Below, one piece after another: positions 34,244-45,927 of a stretch of DNA of 64,000 nt. The stretch is taken from positions 1-64,000 of the forward strand of contig VXCM01003484.1 of NCBI GenBank assembly GCA_014773175.1, in the 5' to 3' direction. Every line of letters starts with the position of its first letter. The stretch's first letter is position 1. The translations under genes and the position numbers were made by a program. The notes under the pieces are model-generated. The model was not told the origin of the DNA and searched no databases. It saw only the letters and a list, made by a program, of their open reading frames with translations. This DNA comes from Lucifuga dentata. Its lineage: Eukaryota > Chordata > Actinopteri > Ophidiiformes > Bythitidae.

Positions 34244-34245
34244 CA
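34047..34245. repeat. Facing (GT)n and (AC)n arrays
   Basis: GT array at 34047-34083 and AC array at 34203-34245 (one GC interruption) lie in opposite orientation about 120 bp apart, so they can pair as a long imperfect inverted repeat. Confidence 0.92.
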
Positions 34246-35156
34246 AAACTCAGCATAATACATAAAAGACTGGTGATAGTTGGTGTTCAAGGAGCTCCTG
34301 AAATATTCTGAACTAAGTGCCACACTCCTCATCGCTGAGCATAGAGCCGCTTAAGCAATAATGAGCTGAAGGCAGTGGAAGTTATTACAAAATTGTCAAG
34401 TATAAGTTATGAGGTTTTATGAAAAAAGAAAATAATTTACAGTCCTCATATATTGTTGGAATATGCTTTAGCCATTTTGACAGTGTAATAAACTACTCAA
34501 ATTTTCAGGTTAAATTAATCAGTCCTAGAGATGGAAGTGGACAGTTTGTAGTATTATGGTGAAGTATGCAGTAGAATGTTCACAGTCATTATTCAAATGA
34601 GACAATATGCAGTCAACTTTATGGATTTAGTGGAACTAAATGTATGTTCCATGTCACTTATCTGCTGTAATGGAGCCTGCAGGCAAACCTACTTTTTGAT
34701 GAATATAACATCTTGTCAGCCATTGATATCTGGTTAATGCATCTGTCCAAATCTAAAAAGACCAGTGAAGCAGAGAGCTGGAGCATTCGTAAAGCTGATA
34801 TCTTCAGATCTCACAAACTGAGTTACTGTGAGGTACCACTACTTCACTGCATCATGTTAGCAGATCTGAACATTCCCCCATCTCCCAATTGCCTTTTAAC
34901 TCCTGGGTTGAAACAATAAATTGCCATGTCAGCCAAACCATGTTTGTTTTTCAGCACTATTAATGACCAAAGGCTGAATTTTTTTTTCCCTCCAGCTAAG
35001 GTGAAGAGTCAGCCAGCTAAGCATTTTGCCTCTTGAAGCAGCTCAGATTTTGAAGAATTTAAAGACCAGCAAAGCCATTCTATTTCACTTTTCCCATGCT
35101 CTACCTGAGACCAGCTGCTGTTGTAGCAACAAAACTGCTAAGGCCGTTCTTTGTCA
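34246..35156. other. AT-rich non-coding sequence
   Basis: No gene or element could be supported up to the LINE fragment. Confidence 0.45.
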
Positions 35157-35310
35157 CTAATTTTGTTTGTGGATTTCATGGAGATAATCTTATGATGGAG
35201 CCAAGAACTGGAGAATGTCCAGTTTGGTGAGTGTTAGGATTGCATATTTGCTTTTTGCAGATGATATAGTTCTGTTGGCTTAATTAGGCTGCGACACACA
35301 TACAACACAC
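35157..35310 (+). pseudogene. LINE reverse-transcriptase fragment with FADD motif
   Basis: A plus-strand frame reads LILFVDFMEII, then after a stop NVQFGE, and in another frame SVRIAYLLFADDIVLLA followed by TAA. This matches the order of the palm segments of non-LTR retrotransposon reverse transcriptases, where the FADD aspartates bind the catalytic metal ions. One frameshift and two stops are present and little else of the element survives. The motif style differs from the LINE at 25.9 kb, so it is probably another family. Confidence 0.7.
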
Positions 35311-37083
35311 ATAAAAATGCAATCTGTCTGTTGCGACATTAAATTGAATACCTATATTATTGGTGTGAGACATCAGATAGTAAATTGCAGCAGTTACAAT
35401 AACTGGAATGAAATTGTTTGACGGATGCTCACTGTCAAATCATCTAACAGAATAACAGGTACATCTAAACTCCAATAAACAAGCTGCTGATGAGTCCAAA
35501 TAGCCAGGTATTTTTCTATTAGGAACCTGGTGTGAACCTAAATGAACCACATACAAAAATCTATTTGGTCCAAACCAAAGAAAACATCTGCTGTTGTGAC
35601 GCAAAAGGAAAGATAAATGGCATTGACTATATGTGAATATGACAAACTACATGTCTGTTTCATGGGACTCAAACAATCAAGACCACGGCTAGGGCCATTC
35701 ATATAAAAACCTCATAAATCAAAATCATGTTCTGTAACATGTATTATGCTGGACACTTTGTTCAGATGGTAATAACTCACATTGTTTTGTGAATACTGTC
35801 AGATAAAAATGTTCTGTGCTGAGAGAAAAAGACCTGAAGCTTGTATTTATTCTTTGTTTTTAACCTGTTACTCATTTATCAGACTCAGGGCCTCCCATCA
35901 TCACAACAGGGTGTATATGGTTAGGATACTAAGGCCTCCAGAGGCACCGACTCAAAAACAGGAAGAAAAAACCCCAGACAGAAAGAGAAATATCAATCCA
36001 TACTATCCACTGAGCTCCTGTCCTCCATACACTACAGCTACAAAGAACCTTTTCCCTAAGTGGCTGCTTTTTATCAGTCTTGGAGACATAATGGGGAGCT
36101 GGAAAAGGTAGCCAAACAACACTGTGAACGTATCCCATGCTTAATGAACCTGGAAGTCGTGATATCGGTTTGAAATTCTTGACTTATACGGCTATAAGAG
36201 GTCTCTGCAGGATGCTGCAACAGTAGATGTTATTGCTACATATTCCATATGCATTAAAGTTTCATCACAACACTTAATGATATACAGTATGTGCACATCA
36301 AGAGAGAACTCAGTCAAAATAGCATGTTGTGATGAAGAATACCCACAAGCATCTAGCCATTATTGACAATAGACACCTGCTGAGACAGCCAGGTCTGATA
36401 AAGGACACACAGAGAAAAGATGCGGAAAAGAGAAGACAGAGACACAAAAACAGGAAATTTTATTAACACTCAGGTATCTTAATGTCTTACTGTACTTTAT
36501 TGTCTGTGGTACACTAGCACAGAGTGGGACAGGAAGAGAAAGGGTGGTAAAGAGAATCCTCACTGTTGTAAACTGAGAAACGGACCAGAAGAGAGGAGAT
36601 GACAGGGAATGTTATTAGTTTCATAATAATTTCCATAATTTGAGATTATATATCCTTTTTTAATCTTTAGAATGACTTTGGGACACAGATTCAAAGCAAG
36701 AGAATCTGACTGGCTGTTGAATTATGAGTCATATGGGTCATTTATAGGTCATCTGACTCATACAGTTATTAACAAAACAGTCTGAGGTTTCTTTCTGATT
36801 TCTCAGGCTTCTGGTTGATTCTATCTTGCTCCCGTTGCTGAGCATTCTTTCTCATGGAGCCATTAAGTGTAATGTTAAGTAAAACAGATAATATGTACAT
36901 TAAAAATTTAAGTTTAAAAAAAGATAGAGAGGTACATTTTCACATAAAATAGAGGATAAAGTACATACTGTGTAAGCTTATGACAAAACTAAATATAAAA
37001 AGATATTATAGTATTAAGGAAAAAATACTTTGAATTAATTATCAAAATCAAATTTGGATCAGTCTTCATGTTTTTAACATCTG
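35311..37083. other. Non-coding sequence
   Basis: The first few hundred bases may be decayed LINE, but no motif is readable. A 109-codon open frame at 35782-36111 shows no recognisable family and lacks convincing splice context. Confidence 0.4.
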
Positions 37084-37575
37084 CCAAGGTGGTTATGCGA
37101 TCACTGGCAGTTATCTGTTAATTCTTCAAGAAGGATAACTTGAAAAGTTATGGATGGATTTTGATGAAATTTGGGGGACAGATAGATGATGTCAAGAGGA
37201 AGAAATGATTAAATTTTGGAGGTGATCAACCTGATGGTGGTGCTGTAATAACCACATTTACATTTTAGCCTATAACTTTTGAACCCTAAGTCATAAAATC
37301 CAAATCCTTTTTTTCCTGGATTCCTTGAGTCTAGTCACATCATATAGGCCCCGCCCATCACTGCCTGATGACATTTTTCACCATTTTGAATTTTTTTTCC
37401 AAAATAGGTTTTTCTACCTCCTCCTACAATTTTGTCTACATTGTCACACAATTGTGCATATAGGATGTTTGGACCAAGCCATAAAAAGTTATTTCTTTAT
37501 TTTTTATATTCCTTAACATTTTGCTAGTGCATCCCTGCCTATAAAATCCTTGGCAGAGGTATGCATGCCTTCTTG
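37084..37575 (+). repeat. Dispersed repeat, copy 2, near full length
   Basis: It begins TGCCAAGGTGGTTATGCGAT and runs through GATTTTGATGAAATTTGGGG, TTTTAGCCTATAAC and ATAGGCCCCGCCCAT to GGCAGAGGTATGCATGCC. The ordered phrases are those of a well-spread vertebrate repeat with no coding capacity. It has no insertion at the point where copy 1 (1430-2826) carries a 1.2 kb transposon, so it represents the empty site. Confidence 0.7.
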
Positions 37576-39394
37576 TATTATAAAGTTTTGCATTTCTGAC
37601 CAATATCTAAAAACACAAATAAAGACATTATGTGTGTCATACTTAGGATTGACAAGTTTTGAGAAATAATGAAGAAAACTGGTTGTGTGTTTCTTTTTTT
37701 CCCAATGGTCTAGACCAAATTTGCATAATTATGAATCATGTGTAGTAAAATTATTTACTGATAATATTCAGAATTAACTTTGAAGTTGATAACAACAAAA
37801 CCCCAAAAAATCAAATCCCTGATTACAAGTGGTTATAATAACTAAATCCCAACTATGTAGCCAAAAACTTACAAAATGAGGATATATGATATGCTTATAG
37901 GATAATTTTTTTGGAGAGAATAATTAAACACGATTGAAGATTGTGCTTTATTACACTGGGGAACACAACACAGTCTTCTCCTGCCTGTGATCTTGTAAGG
38001 TTATACTGTCATTTTCAATTTATTTATTTATTATTTTTTCCATTTATGATTTTCTCTTCATCTTACCACTCTAGATGTTACCAGATGTGTGGGTTGAACG
38101 CTAATTATGTAAGAGTTAAGCTCCATATGTTTGTTTATTCATTTTTCATTTATGTGTTAGATTACGCACTAAGTGATGTAAAGCCTCTAGAGCCCTCGGT
38201 AATGAAAATACAGTATCAGCTCACAGTTGGTTCCAGTAGTGGAAGACGCTGATTTAGCTGAAGTGGAATTTCTATTAAAGGTGTGGTTTTTTACTACACC
38301 ACAAACGTGTATTACTTGTTTTTTGTTCTATTCACAGATTGTTTTAAGCAGAGCAGTACCATTTAACCCTGATTTCAATAGAAAAATTTGTTCATCTGAA
38401 AAAAATACAGAAAGTTGACAAGATCTTTTTAGGTTGAGATACAGAGATGAGACTGTTTGAGCTTTTCCATTTGTTAATGTTCAGTTACTAATGTAACATT
38501 TTTAAAAGATAATTTCTTCCAATCTCTCGATTTAATTTAATTTTATTTAATGTAATGCAAACCCAATACTAATTCTTGCCTGTTCTGATGTTTAATATAG
38601 TGTCTGAAAATTTACTGCATCATGAAAAATACAAATTAGACTAGTAAAATTTTATCACCCTCTCAATGTAAATTATAACAACTAGTGCAGTGCCCGTTTG
38701 AACTGTGCCTGTTTGGAACGGACCGGACTTTATGGTGTGCATGCTGCAGCCTGCCATGATTTTGTTCTGCATGTCCTCCTGAGCTAGCTTTGTTTGATGT
38801 ACGGGGTCGGGTTGAGACCTTGGCACTGGACTGGAGCATATGCTGATGCACCAGGAGCATATCCTGCCGCTGCAGCCGGAGCGTATCCTGCTGTGAGGAC
38901 TACTTTTTACTGGCACAGTTCAATTCCGCTCATCCAAACAATTTCACACGCGACATTGCACATCCTTGGGTCCTGAGCAATGAACCTGCTGAATTTCAGC
39001 TTGATACAGTGATGGGTTCTCGAGATACTGGTGCCACAGACAGAGATTTCTGTCTTTATAGTTTGATACATAACCAACAATATCAAAAGCAATATCACTT
39101 TTTCTGCCTTCTATTTCCAAGGTTTACATGTTTTGTGCCCATTATTGTCATAATACCTCAGCAACTTGGTGATTAGAGAAATCCTCACTATCACCATCCA
39201 CCTTTATGATCTCAGATTATAATATTAGTATTTCCAAATGGCACCTGAAAACAACATAATATTATTTTGTTTGGTTGATCTGTTGGGAATATGAACAACA
39301 AGATCAGTTTGGTATATCTTTGAAGGATAGAATGTAAGTTGGCAGAGAATGAAAGAAAGCGAGATGGACTGAGATGTATTAAATTCAGATGCTG
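37576..39394. other. Non-coding sequence with a CG-richer patch
   Basis: No gene is supported. The patch at 38690-39000 is CG-richer than its surroundings and contains about three imperfect tandem copies of a 24 bp unit starting GGAGCATATCCTGC (38834-38895), described in the findings. Confidence 0.45.
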
Positions 39395-39420
39395 CACACA
39401 CACACACACACACACACACA
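39395..39420. repeat. (CA)n microsatellite
   Basis: Thirteen CA units immediately before an assembly duplication. Confidence 0.9.
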
Positions 39421-39532
39421 GATACACACGGCATCATGGTGCCTGCCAGTCTAACACAGGGTTGTGACACNACACACACACAGATACACACGGCATCATG
39501 GTGCCTGCCAGTCTAACACAGGGTTGTGACAC
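39410..39532. other. Assembly duplication around N
   Basis: The 61 bp at 39410-39470 are repeated exactly at 39472-39532 around an N at 39471, beginning in a CA array. Confidence 0.85.
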
Positions 39533-39934
39533 AACATGAGATGTTATTTTATGTTTTTGTATCAGGTCAACTGGCCTCCTGGCATAACTCCTAATACTCC
39601 AGATGGCCAGTCCACACCTGTGCTGGCAACTGCATGCTTTACCAACCAAGCTGAACTGAACGTCAAGCTTGCAGGATTTTTTTTTTTTTTAACAGTCTTC
39701 CACAACGACACACACACGTACAAACACACGGTGCAGTGTATGTATGTGATAATTTCTGCCATTCACAATTAATAAAGAGCACTGCTATGCTGTTGTATTT
39801 GGGAATCAGTTACAGTATTTCAGTGCATTCAGTTGGAACTTACAATATGCTACACGACTGTCAGAAAAAGAGCGAAGGAAGGAATGATATGAACTGACAG
39901 TGACAGAATATTTGAGTAAATGTCTGTAGAGGCA

Positions 39935-39937
<3 letters not shown>
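39533..39937. other. Non-coding sequence
   Basis: No feature is supported. Confidence 0.5.

Positions 39938-39992
<55 letters not shown>
39938..39992. repeat. (GA)n microsatellite
   Basis: About 27 GA units in an uninterrupted run. Confidence 0.97.
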
Positions 39993-39997
<5 letters not shown>

Positions 39998-40453
39998 AAG
40001 AAAAAAGAAAAATATGTAGCAAATGATAGAGACCAAAAGTGTGTTAGTGTAATGATCTCCTAATGAAGCAGCCTCAACACTTACACACTTGAGTACCTTG
40101 GAACATGTATAGATAACTACTGTGATTCAGACACACACTGCAGCATTTATTATAGAACGGAGTGTGTCTGTGTATCCAGTGCCTCAATGTGACTGGAGAT
40201 GAAAATATGTCTGAGAAAAGCAGGAACTTCTCCATAGAGTTAACAGAGATGCAAAAAGCTTTAAACTGACAAAATGTTTGTCACTGAAAGGCCAAAAATA
40301 TTCAGATTTCTTTACTTCAGTAAAAGTAGCAACACTGTGTTTTCGGGAAAATGTGCTTGTGTTTAAAAAGACTCGAAAAACTGCGACTTTGACAATGATG
40401 ATTGATTTGAAGCAGTTTGCCAGTTTTTTTTTTTTTTTTTTTTTTTTGTTTGT

Positions 40454-40485
<32 letters not shown>

Positions 40486-41780
40486 AGAAAAGCTAAAACA
40501 CATACAGTAGCTGGAGTTGTTTTCTGTTGTGTTCAATGGCAAATAATACACATTTTTTAACAAATTGGGGACATCTTTATACCCCTAAGAAAAGATGTGA
40601 GTCAGCCTACTGAGCCAAAGGGATGCATTTTTATCAGTTTTTAATACATGAGGCATGATGCAACTAAATTTAACATCTTGAGAGCTTAAAGGTCGGTCAT
40701 TTGTCTCAGCTTGAAATGTTGTTTTTATCTTTAAAATAGCTGGAGTTGAATTTTACTGAACCGTCATGTCATCATATCCTTGTGTGGCCAAACTATTGAG
40801 GAGGACAGAGGAGAGTAAGTATAAGATAATGTTGTTCAAAGGAAACAGATGCTATTGAGGAGAAGGGATTAGTCAACAAAAGGAATGAAGGACTTTTTCT
40901 GTGGCAGAGAGAAGGTTGGTGATAGAGGAAAGGACAGACGAACAAAGAGAGAGACAGAAAGCCACAGCAAGCTACAGAGAGGTCTCTGTTCCTCAGCCAA
41001 ATCCTTGTGCTTTTGAATACCAGCCAGACATTTTGTTTACATGATGGCCTTTGCTGGCAAGAGCACACACACACACACACACACACACACATGCACACAC
41101 ACATAATACCACAGACATACAGTACAGTACACTGACACTTCAAAAGGAATATTACTAGCATGGTTAAGTGACCCCTCAGTAGGGAATATAGTGAAGCTTA
41201 AGATTCTAGTCCATTTTGAGCCAGCATTCTCGTGTCTGCACATCTTCATCTAATCTTCTATGGATGGACGCATCATTTGACATGTTTTCAGTGTAGTTTG
41301 AAATAACATACCGACTTTAAAATTACTGATAGATTGGTTCCATCCTTTTCATCCAGAGGGAATATTATACTGTATACAAGATGTGGTGTTGAAGTACCTC
41401 ATAAAAAAAAAGAACTAACTTAAGTGGATGTACTGCAGCTGATGTATAAAGATGACTGCAACTTAGCAGTTTGTGTCGGCGTTGAAAGAAGCCTGAAAAT
41501 ATTCAAAATCAAATTAGCTCAAAATCAACTCAAAATTAATTTCAAATTGCAGTTCTATCTGTTATACTGTGTTTTTATGTCATGGCTGAGATTTCAAAAT
41601 TGTGTTTTTTTTTTCAATGCCAGTTGACAGAGGTACAATCTGGTGTGAGGAACAAAATCTCAATCCCTGATCAATTAATAAAATCTGATCAGTTGTGCTG
41701 TCTTTCACCCTTTCTCCTACATCTTCAGAGGCTTGTGTTCAGAGAAGGCCAATTAATGCTTTTAGTGCTTTCTCTTGTGA
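39993..41780. other. Non-coding sequence with T-run and (CA)n
   Basis: No gene is supported. A 24 bp T-run lies at 40424-40447, continued by GTTT repeats, and a (CA)n array at 41064-41103. Confidence 0.5.
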
Positions 41781-42080
41781 TCTATCAACAACTGTAAATC
41801 CTCCATTGCTTCTCTCTGCCAAGGTGTTCCTCAAGGTTTAGTACTTGGTCCTCTCCTACTCATACTCTATGCACTCCTACTTGGCAACATGATCTTCAGC
41901 AATGGCCTCCGTTTTCACTTCTATTCTTAAAACATTCAGTTGTATATCTCCATTAAATCTGTCACATCCATCACTCACTCCACCTTGACTAACTCCCTCA
42001 AAGAAATAAAATCGTGGAGGGAGTGCAGAGTTTTACTGCTGATGGTTATAACTCAAGAATTGGCATGTGAACATAAACAC
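41781..42080 (+). pseudogene. L2/Rex1-like LINE reverse-transcriptase fragment
   Basis: The plus strand reads SSIASLCQGVPQGLVLGPLL, then LLGNMIFSNGLRFHFYS, a TAA, and NIQLYISIKS, TLTNSLKEIKSW. The order GVPQGSVLGPLL, FHCYADDTQLY and LKEIKSW is that of L2, Rex1 and related non-LTR reverse transcriptases. The catalytic YADD is reduced to YS followed by a stop, so the copy is inactive. Upstream and downstream parts of the element are not recognisable. Confidence 0.8.
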
Positions 42081-42368
42081 ATATACACTTATCTTCCTTG
42101 ACCACCTCCTATAAGTACCACTGAACCTGAATACTAACCTTTGTGGCTCATGCTGTATGTATCCTCATCAACAAAATGCCACAAGGAGAAAATACAGCTA
42201 AATCAAGGGTGACACCCAATGAGTTCATTTTCTAAAGAGCACAAACATGCTGTTACTAAATGTCCTTAATAGGCTTTCTGCTTGTTTGCTTGGAGTGGAC
42301 AGACAAAAGATTAGTGGACAACCTGTCCCTGCAGTTACACTGATAACATGAGAACTTCTAGGTGCCAG

Positions 42369-42369
<1 letters not shown>
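42081..42369. other. Non-coding sequence
   Basis: Possibly decayed LINE sequence; nothing readable. Confidence 0.4.

Positions 42370-42416
<47 letters not shown>
42370..42416. repeat. (CT)n microsatellite
   Basis: About 23 CT units in an uninterrupted run. Confidence 0.97.
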
Positions 42417-42418
<2 letters not shown>

Positions 42419-44531
42419 TCTCATTGGTTATTAGTTCCTGACTTTGTTCCTGCTGCTCCTCTTCCTTCTCTTTTTGCACACCAAGGACTCAAAAGTAAAA
42501 TGTTAAATTACCTGACTAAAAACACATCACAGCAGCAATACCACTTCATGTCTCTTTTTTAGTGCCAGTTACGTTTTGCTTTCTTGTAACTCAGCCCTCA
42601 GTGCAGGCTAACAGACAATCCCTATCATCAAAACAACCACAGAGAAAATCATGCTGACATAACAAACTGGAAATGCCCCACCACACACACACAAACACAC
42701 AATTTTAAGTATTTTCTAAATGAAGCAAACAATATTAAATGTCTGTTACACTGCTTTTTATATTAGACAAGACTTTGTATGCTCAACTGAAATGATGTTT
42801 TTTTGACAATAAAAGAAAAGTTGCAGAATTGATCTGTTAAGTTGAGCATGTAAAAAAAAAAAAAAANAAAAAAAAAAAAAAAGTGGGGGGCAGAAAGAAA
42901 CACATGTTGTGCAAACAGACACTCGAAGGCTCATGTTCACATGTAGACATGACTTGATAGTTTGGTGTAAGCTGTGTTATTTTTATGCTTGCCTACAGCT
43001 TGCAGTGATGAGAAAAATCATTGAAGAGATGTTATTCATAACAGCAACCGTTTCCTGTGTGTCATTGTTGAACTTGCCCAACTAGCCCATTTGAGAAGTA
43101 AAACAGCCTGGACAACGTGACCACCATGATACAATGACATTTGGTCTGCCAGAAGTGACATGATGTTTGTTGAGACAGTCTTTAGCCTAACGTGTGACAA
43201 ATTGTCATCTCTTCTGCAGAAAATGTTGCCAATTTTTGCATCATGGTATCTGGTTTCTGCAGAAGATGCTCACACTTTGAATTCAACTCATACTTCATCT
43301 TTTAATATGTAGCACACTGCATACCAATCGAAAAATAATCATATCTTCTGTTTCTACATTATCATAATACTCAATACTGAGCTTATCAAGTATTTTATGT
43401 ATATTTTTTTAATCTTTTTGTGATCTGCATTAATACCTCTCTTCCTGTTGTCTTTGTAATCTTATCCCCTTCTTTTATGCCTTTATGTTGATGGTGCACA
43501 GCTATTTTCTATCACCTTCCCTTCTTTGTTATGATTTCTGTCCTCTTCTGTTATTTTCCTAATTTATCTTCAGCCCACTTTTAAATTTCTTTTGCTCCCA
43601 AATATTTTTATCCAGGGCCTTTTGTCCTGCTACCTGCAGCAACAGACTACTTTTATAACACAGAGACCAAAGGTACTAGCTCGACATTGATTCTTCTGAT
43701 GCAGGAGAGCACAAAATGTTATAGATTTTCACTTGTATTCACAGCCATGATTACAGCAGAAAATTTGTGTTTTCATTAGGTGAAGACTGGAGGTCATCCA
43801 TCACAGTGCAACCTTGGAACAAAGGATTACTGTAGCTACAGAATCATTCATGTTTAGCAGTGCTAAACATTACCTACCTGTATAAAAATTTTTTATTAAC
43901 CATATTGTTAGTAAGACCATCATACATTCACATGAACCTACATCATGTCAGAAAAAATAATATTCCCTCTTTACTCTTAATGTCCTGCAGGAAAAAATCT
44001 AATATTGAGATGTTCATTTTTTTTTTTCACCTGTTCTCACCTGCATATTAACCATTATTTACTGTACTTCTGTGAGGGTGTGGAGAGTGTCTCCACATTT
44101 GGAAGTAAAAACACTTGTTTTCAGCAGGCAGACATACTTAGTAGCTAGCTCGGCTAGTTTAAGGGGCTTGCTGCACAAAACCTCCCACACTGTGTACATT
44201 AAGTACACATAAGCACTGCACAAGGGTTGACTGGTATGTTCTGAGCCTGACACATAAAGAACTGAACAAGGACTGTGACATTTTTTGCACATCAAATGTA
44301 TTCATTTGAGCTCAGTGATTCTAAGTTACAACCTCAAGAGGTACCCAAGGATGTGTGACTTGCAAATGGAGAAACTAGACAAACACGCAGTGATTATGTA
44401 CCTGCTGAATGCTTGCAAAGATTGTGACTTTGAATCCAGTTCCTATTCACCTGATTAGGTCCCCCTCAGATTACCTTTTGAAACCTTCTTGGAACCCGTT
44501 TTGCCACAGACGACATTATATCAGCAGTGGA

Positions 44532-44562
<31 letters not shown>

Positions 44563-45141
44563 GCATAAGGAAGAAAGGGACTTCTATGAGATTGAGATCA
44601 ATTGTGTCTGAAGTTGTAAGGAAATTAAGTAAGGGTGTTAAGGGTGTTTTACAGTAACTGCCAAACACCTGAGTAAGATCTTTCTACAATAGGCTCAGAA
44701 CGTATCAATCAACCCAACGCATGCCATGCAAGCACAGAATAATTGGAATGTTTTTGAAATGCACAATAAACATCCGTATTAGGAGGATAGTTTTGATTTG
44801 TTGTTTCATTATGTGCTTCATTAGATAAATAAGCATCAACAGGGCAAGGAGGTAAAATCTCAACCTGAAATGTTTCATCTCCTGCTGTCAATCATCTATG
44901 TGCAAACAAATATCTTTTCACCAAAATAGTAGCTGCCTTATTTAGTCTCTCACCTTAGATGATCTTATTTTATTGCTATTTTATTTTGATATAAATTACC
45001 AGCTGTTACTTAAACCAGATTTTGATTGATTTTTTTTTTATCTGCACGTAACTAGCACATACAATAACTCTCAGTGAAATGTCCAAACTATTCAAATTAA
45101 CAATGAAACTGTTTTAAACCAAACATTTATTTAAAAAAAAC

Positions 45142-45178
<37 letters not shown>

Positions 45179-45413
45179 ANAAAAAAAAAAAAAACATGAT
45201 AGTAATTCTATTACAGGGATCCATTGGTAAACAGACCTGGTGTCCCAGACAGCCACCTGTGAGAAGGTGAACCAGGAATATGAACAAATGATACCATAAT
45301 AACCACATGACATGCAATGTTATTTTCATACATTTTCCTTTTTATAGAAAGAGCCACAAAGAGTTAAATGTAAAAGAGTTAAAAGAGTTACCTTCCCATC
45401 TACAATACCAAGG

Positions 45414-45415
<2 letters not shown>
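42417..45415. other. AT-rich non-coding sequence
   Basis: No gene or element is supported over 3 kb. It includes A-tracts with N at 42867 and 45180 and a run of 28 T at 44535-44562. The part from 43000 to 44500 looks unique. Confidence 0.5.
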
Positions 45416-45476
<61 letters not shown>

Positions 45477-45525
45477 TCTTTCTCTCTCTCTGTCTGTCTT
45501 TATATCTTTGTCTTTCTCAATTGCA

Positions 45526-45556
<31 letters not shown>

Positions 45557-45794
45557 GAACATGTGTGTTTTCCACTATCCAGTGTCTAAAGTGGTTGGCA
45601 CTGTGCTGAACACCACTGTGACCCTGATCGATACAGCAGAAACAGACAAAAACAGTGTGTGTGTATGTGCGTGCGTGTGTGTGTGTGTGTTAGTAAGCAG
45701 AAGAAAAATTCCCTGTACTCCAATTTCCTGCTCTTTTTCTCTCCATATTTATTCCACTCTCCATCGCTCTTCATCCTCTGAGATATTATTTGGA

Positions 45795-45862
<68 letters not shown>

Positions 45863-45863
45863 N

Positions 45864-45927
<64 letters not shown>
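45416..45927. repeat. Dense CT/GT microsatellite cluster
   Basis: Arrays follow one another: (CT)n at 45416-45492, (GT)n at 45532-45557, imperfect (GT)n at 45655-45690, then (CT)n-(GT)n at 45801-45862 and again at 45864-45927. The last two are an assembly duplication: 63 bp at 45800-45862 recur exactly at 45864-45926 around an N at 45863. Apparent open frames here are artefacts. Confidence 0.92.

Noticed and set aside
35782..36111. 109-codon open frame
   Set aside because: No recognisable family, no clear splice context, and length is within chance for the surrounding composition.
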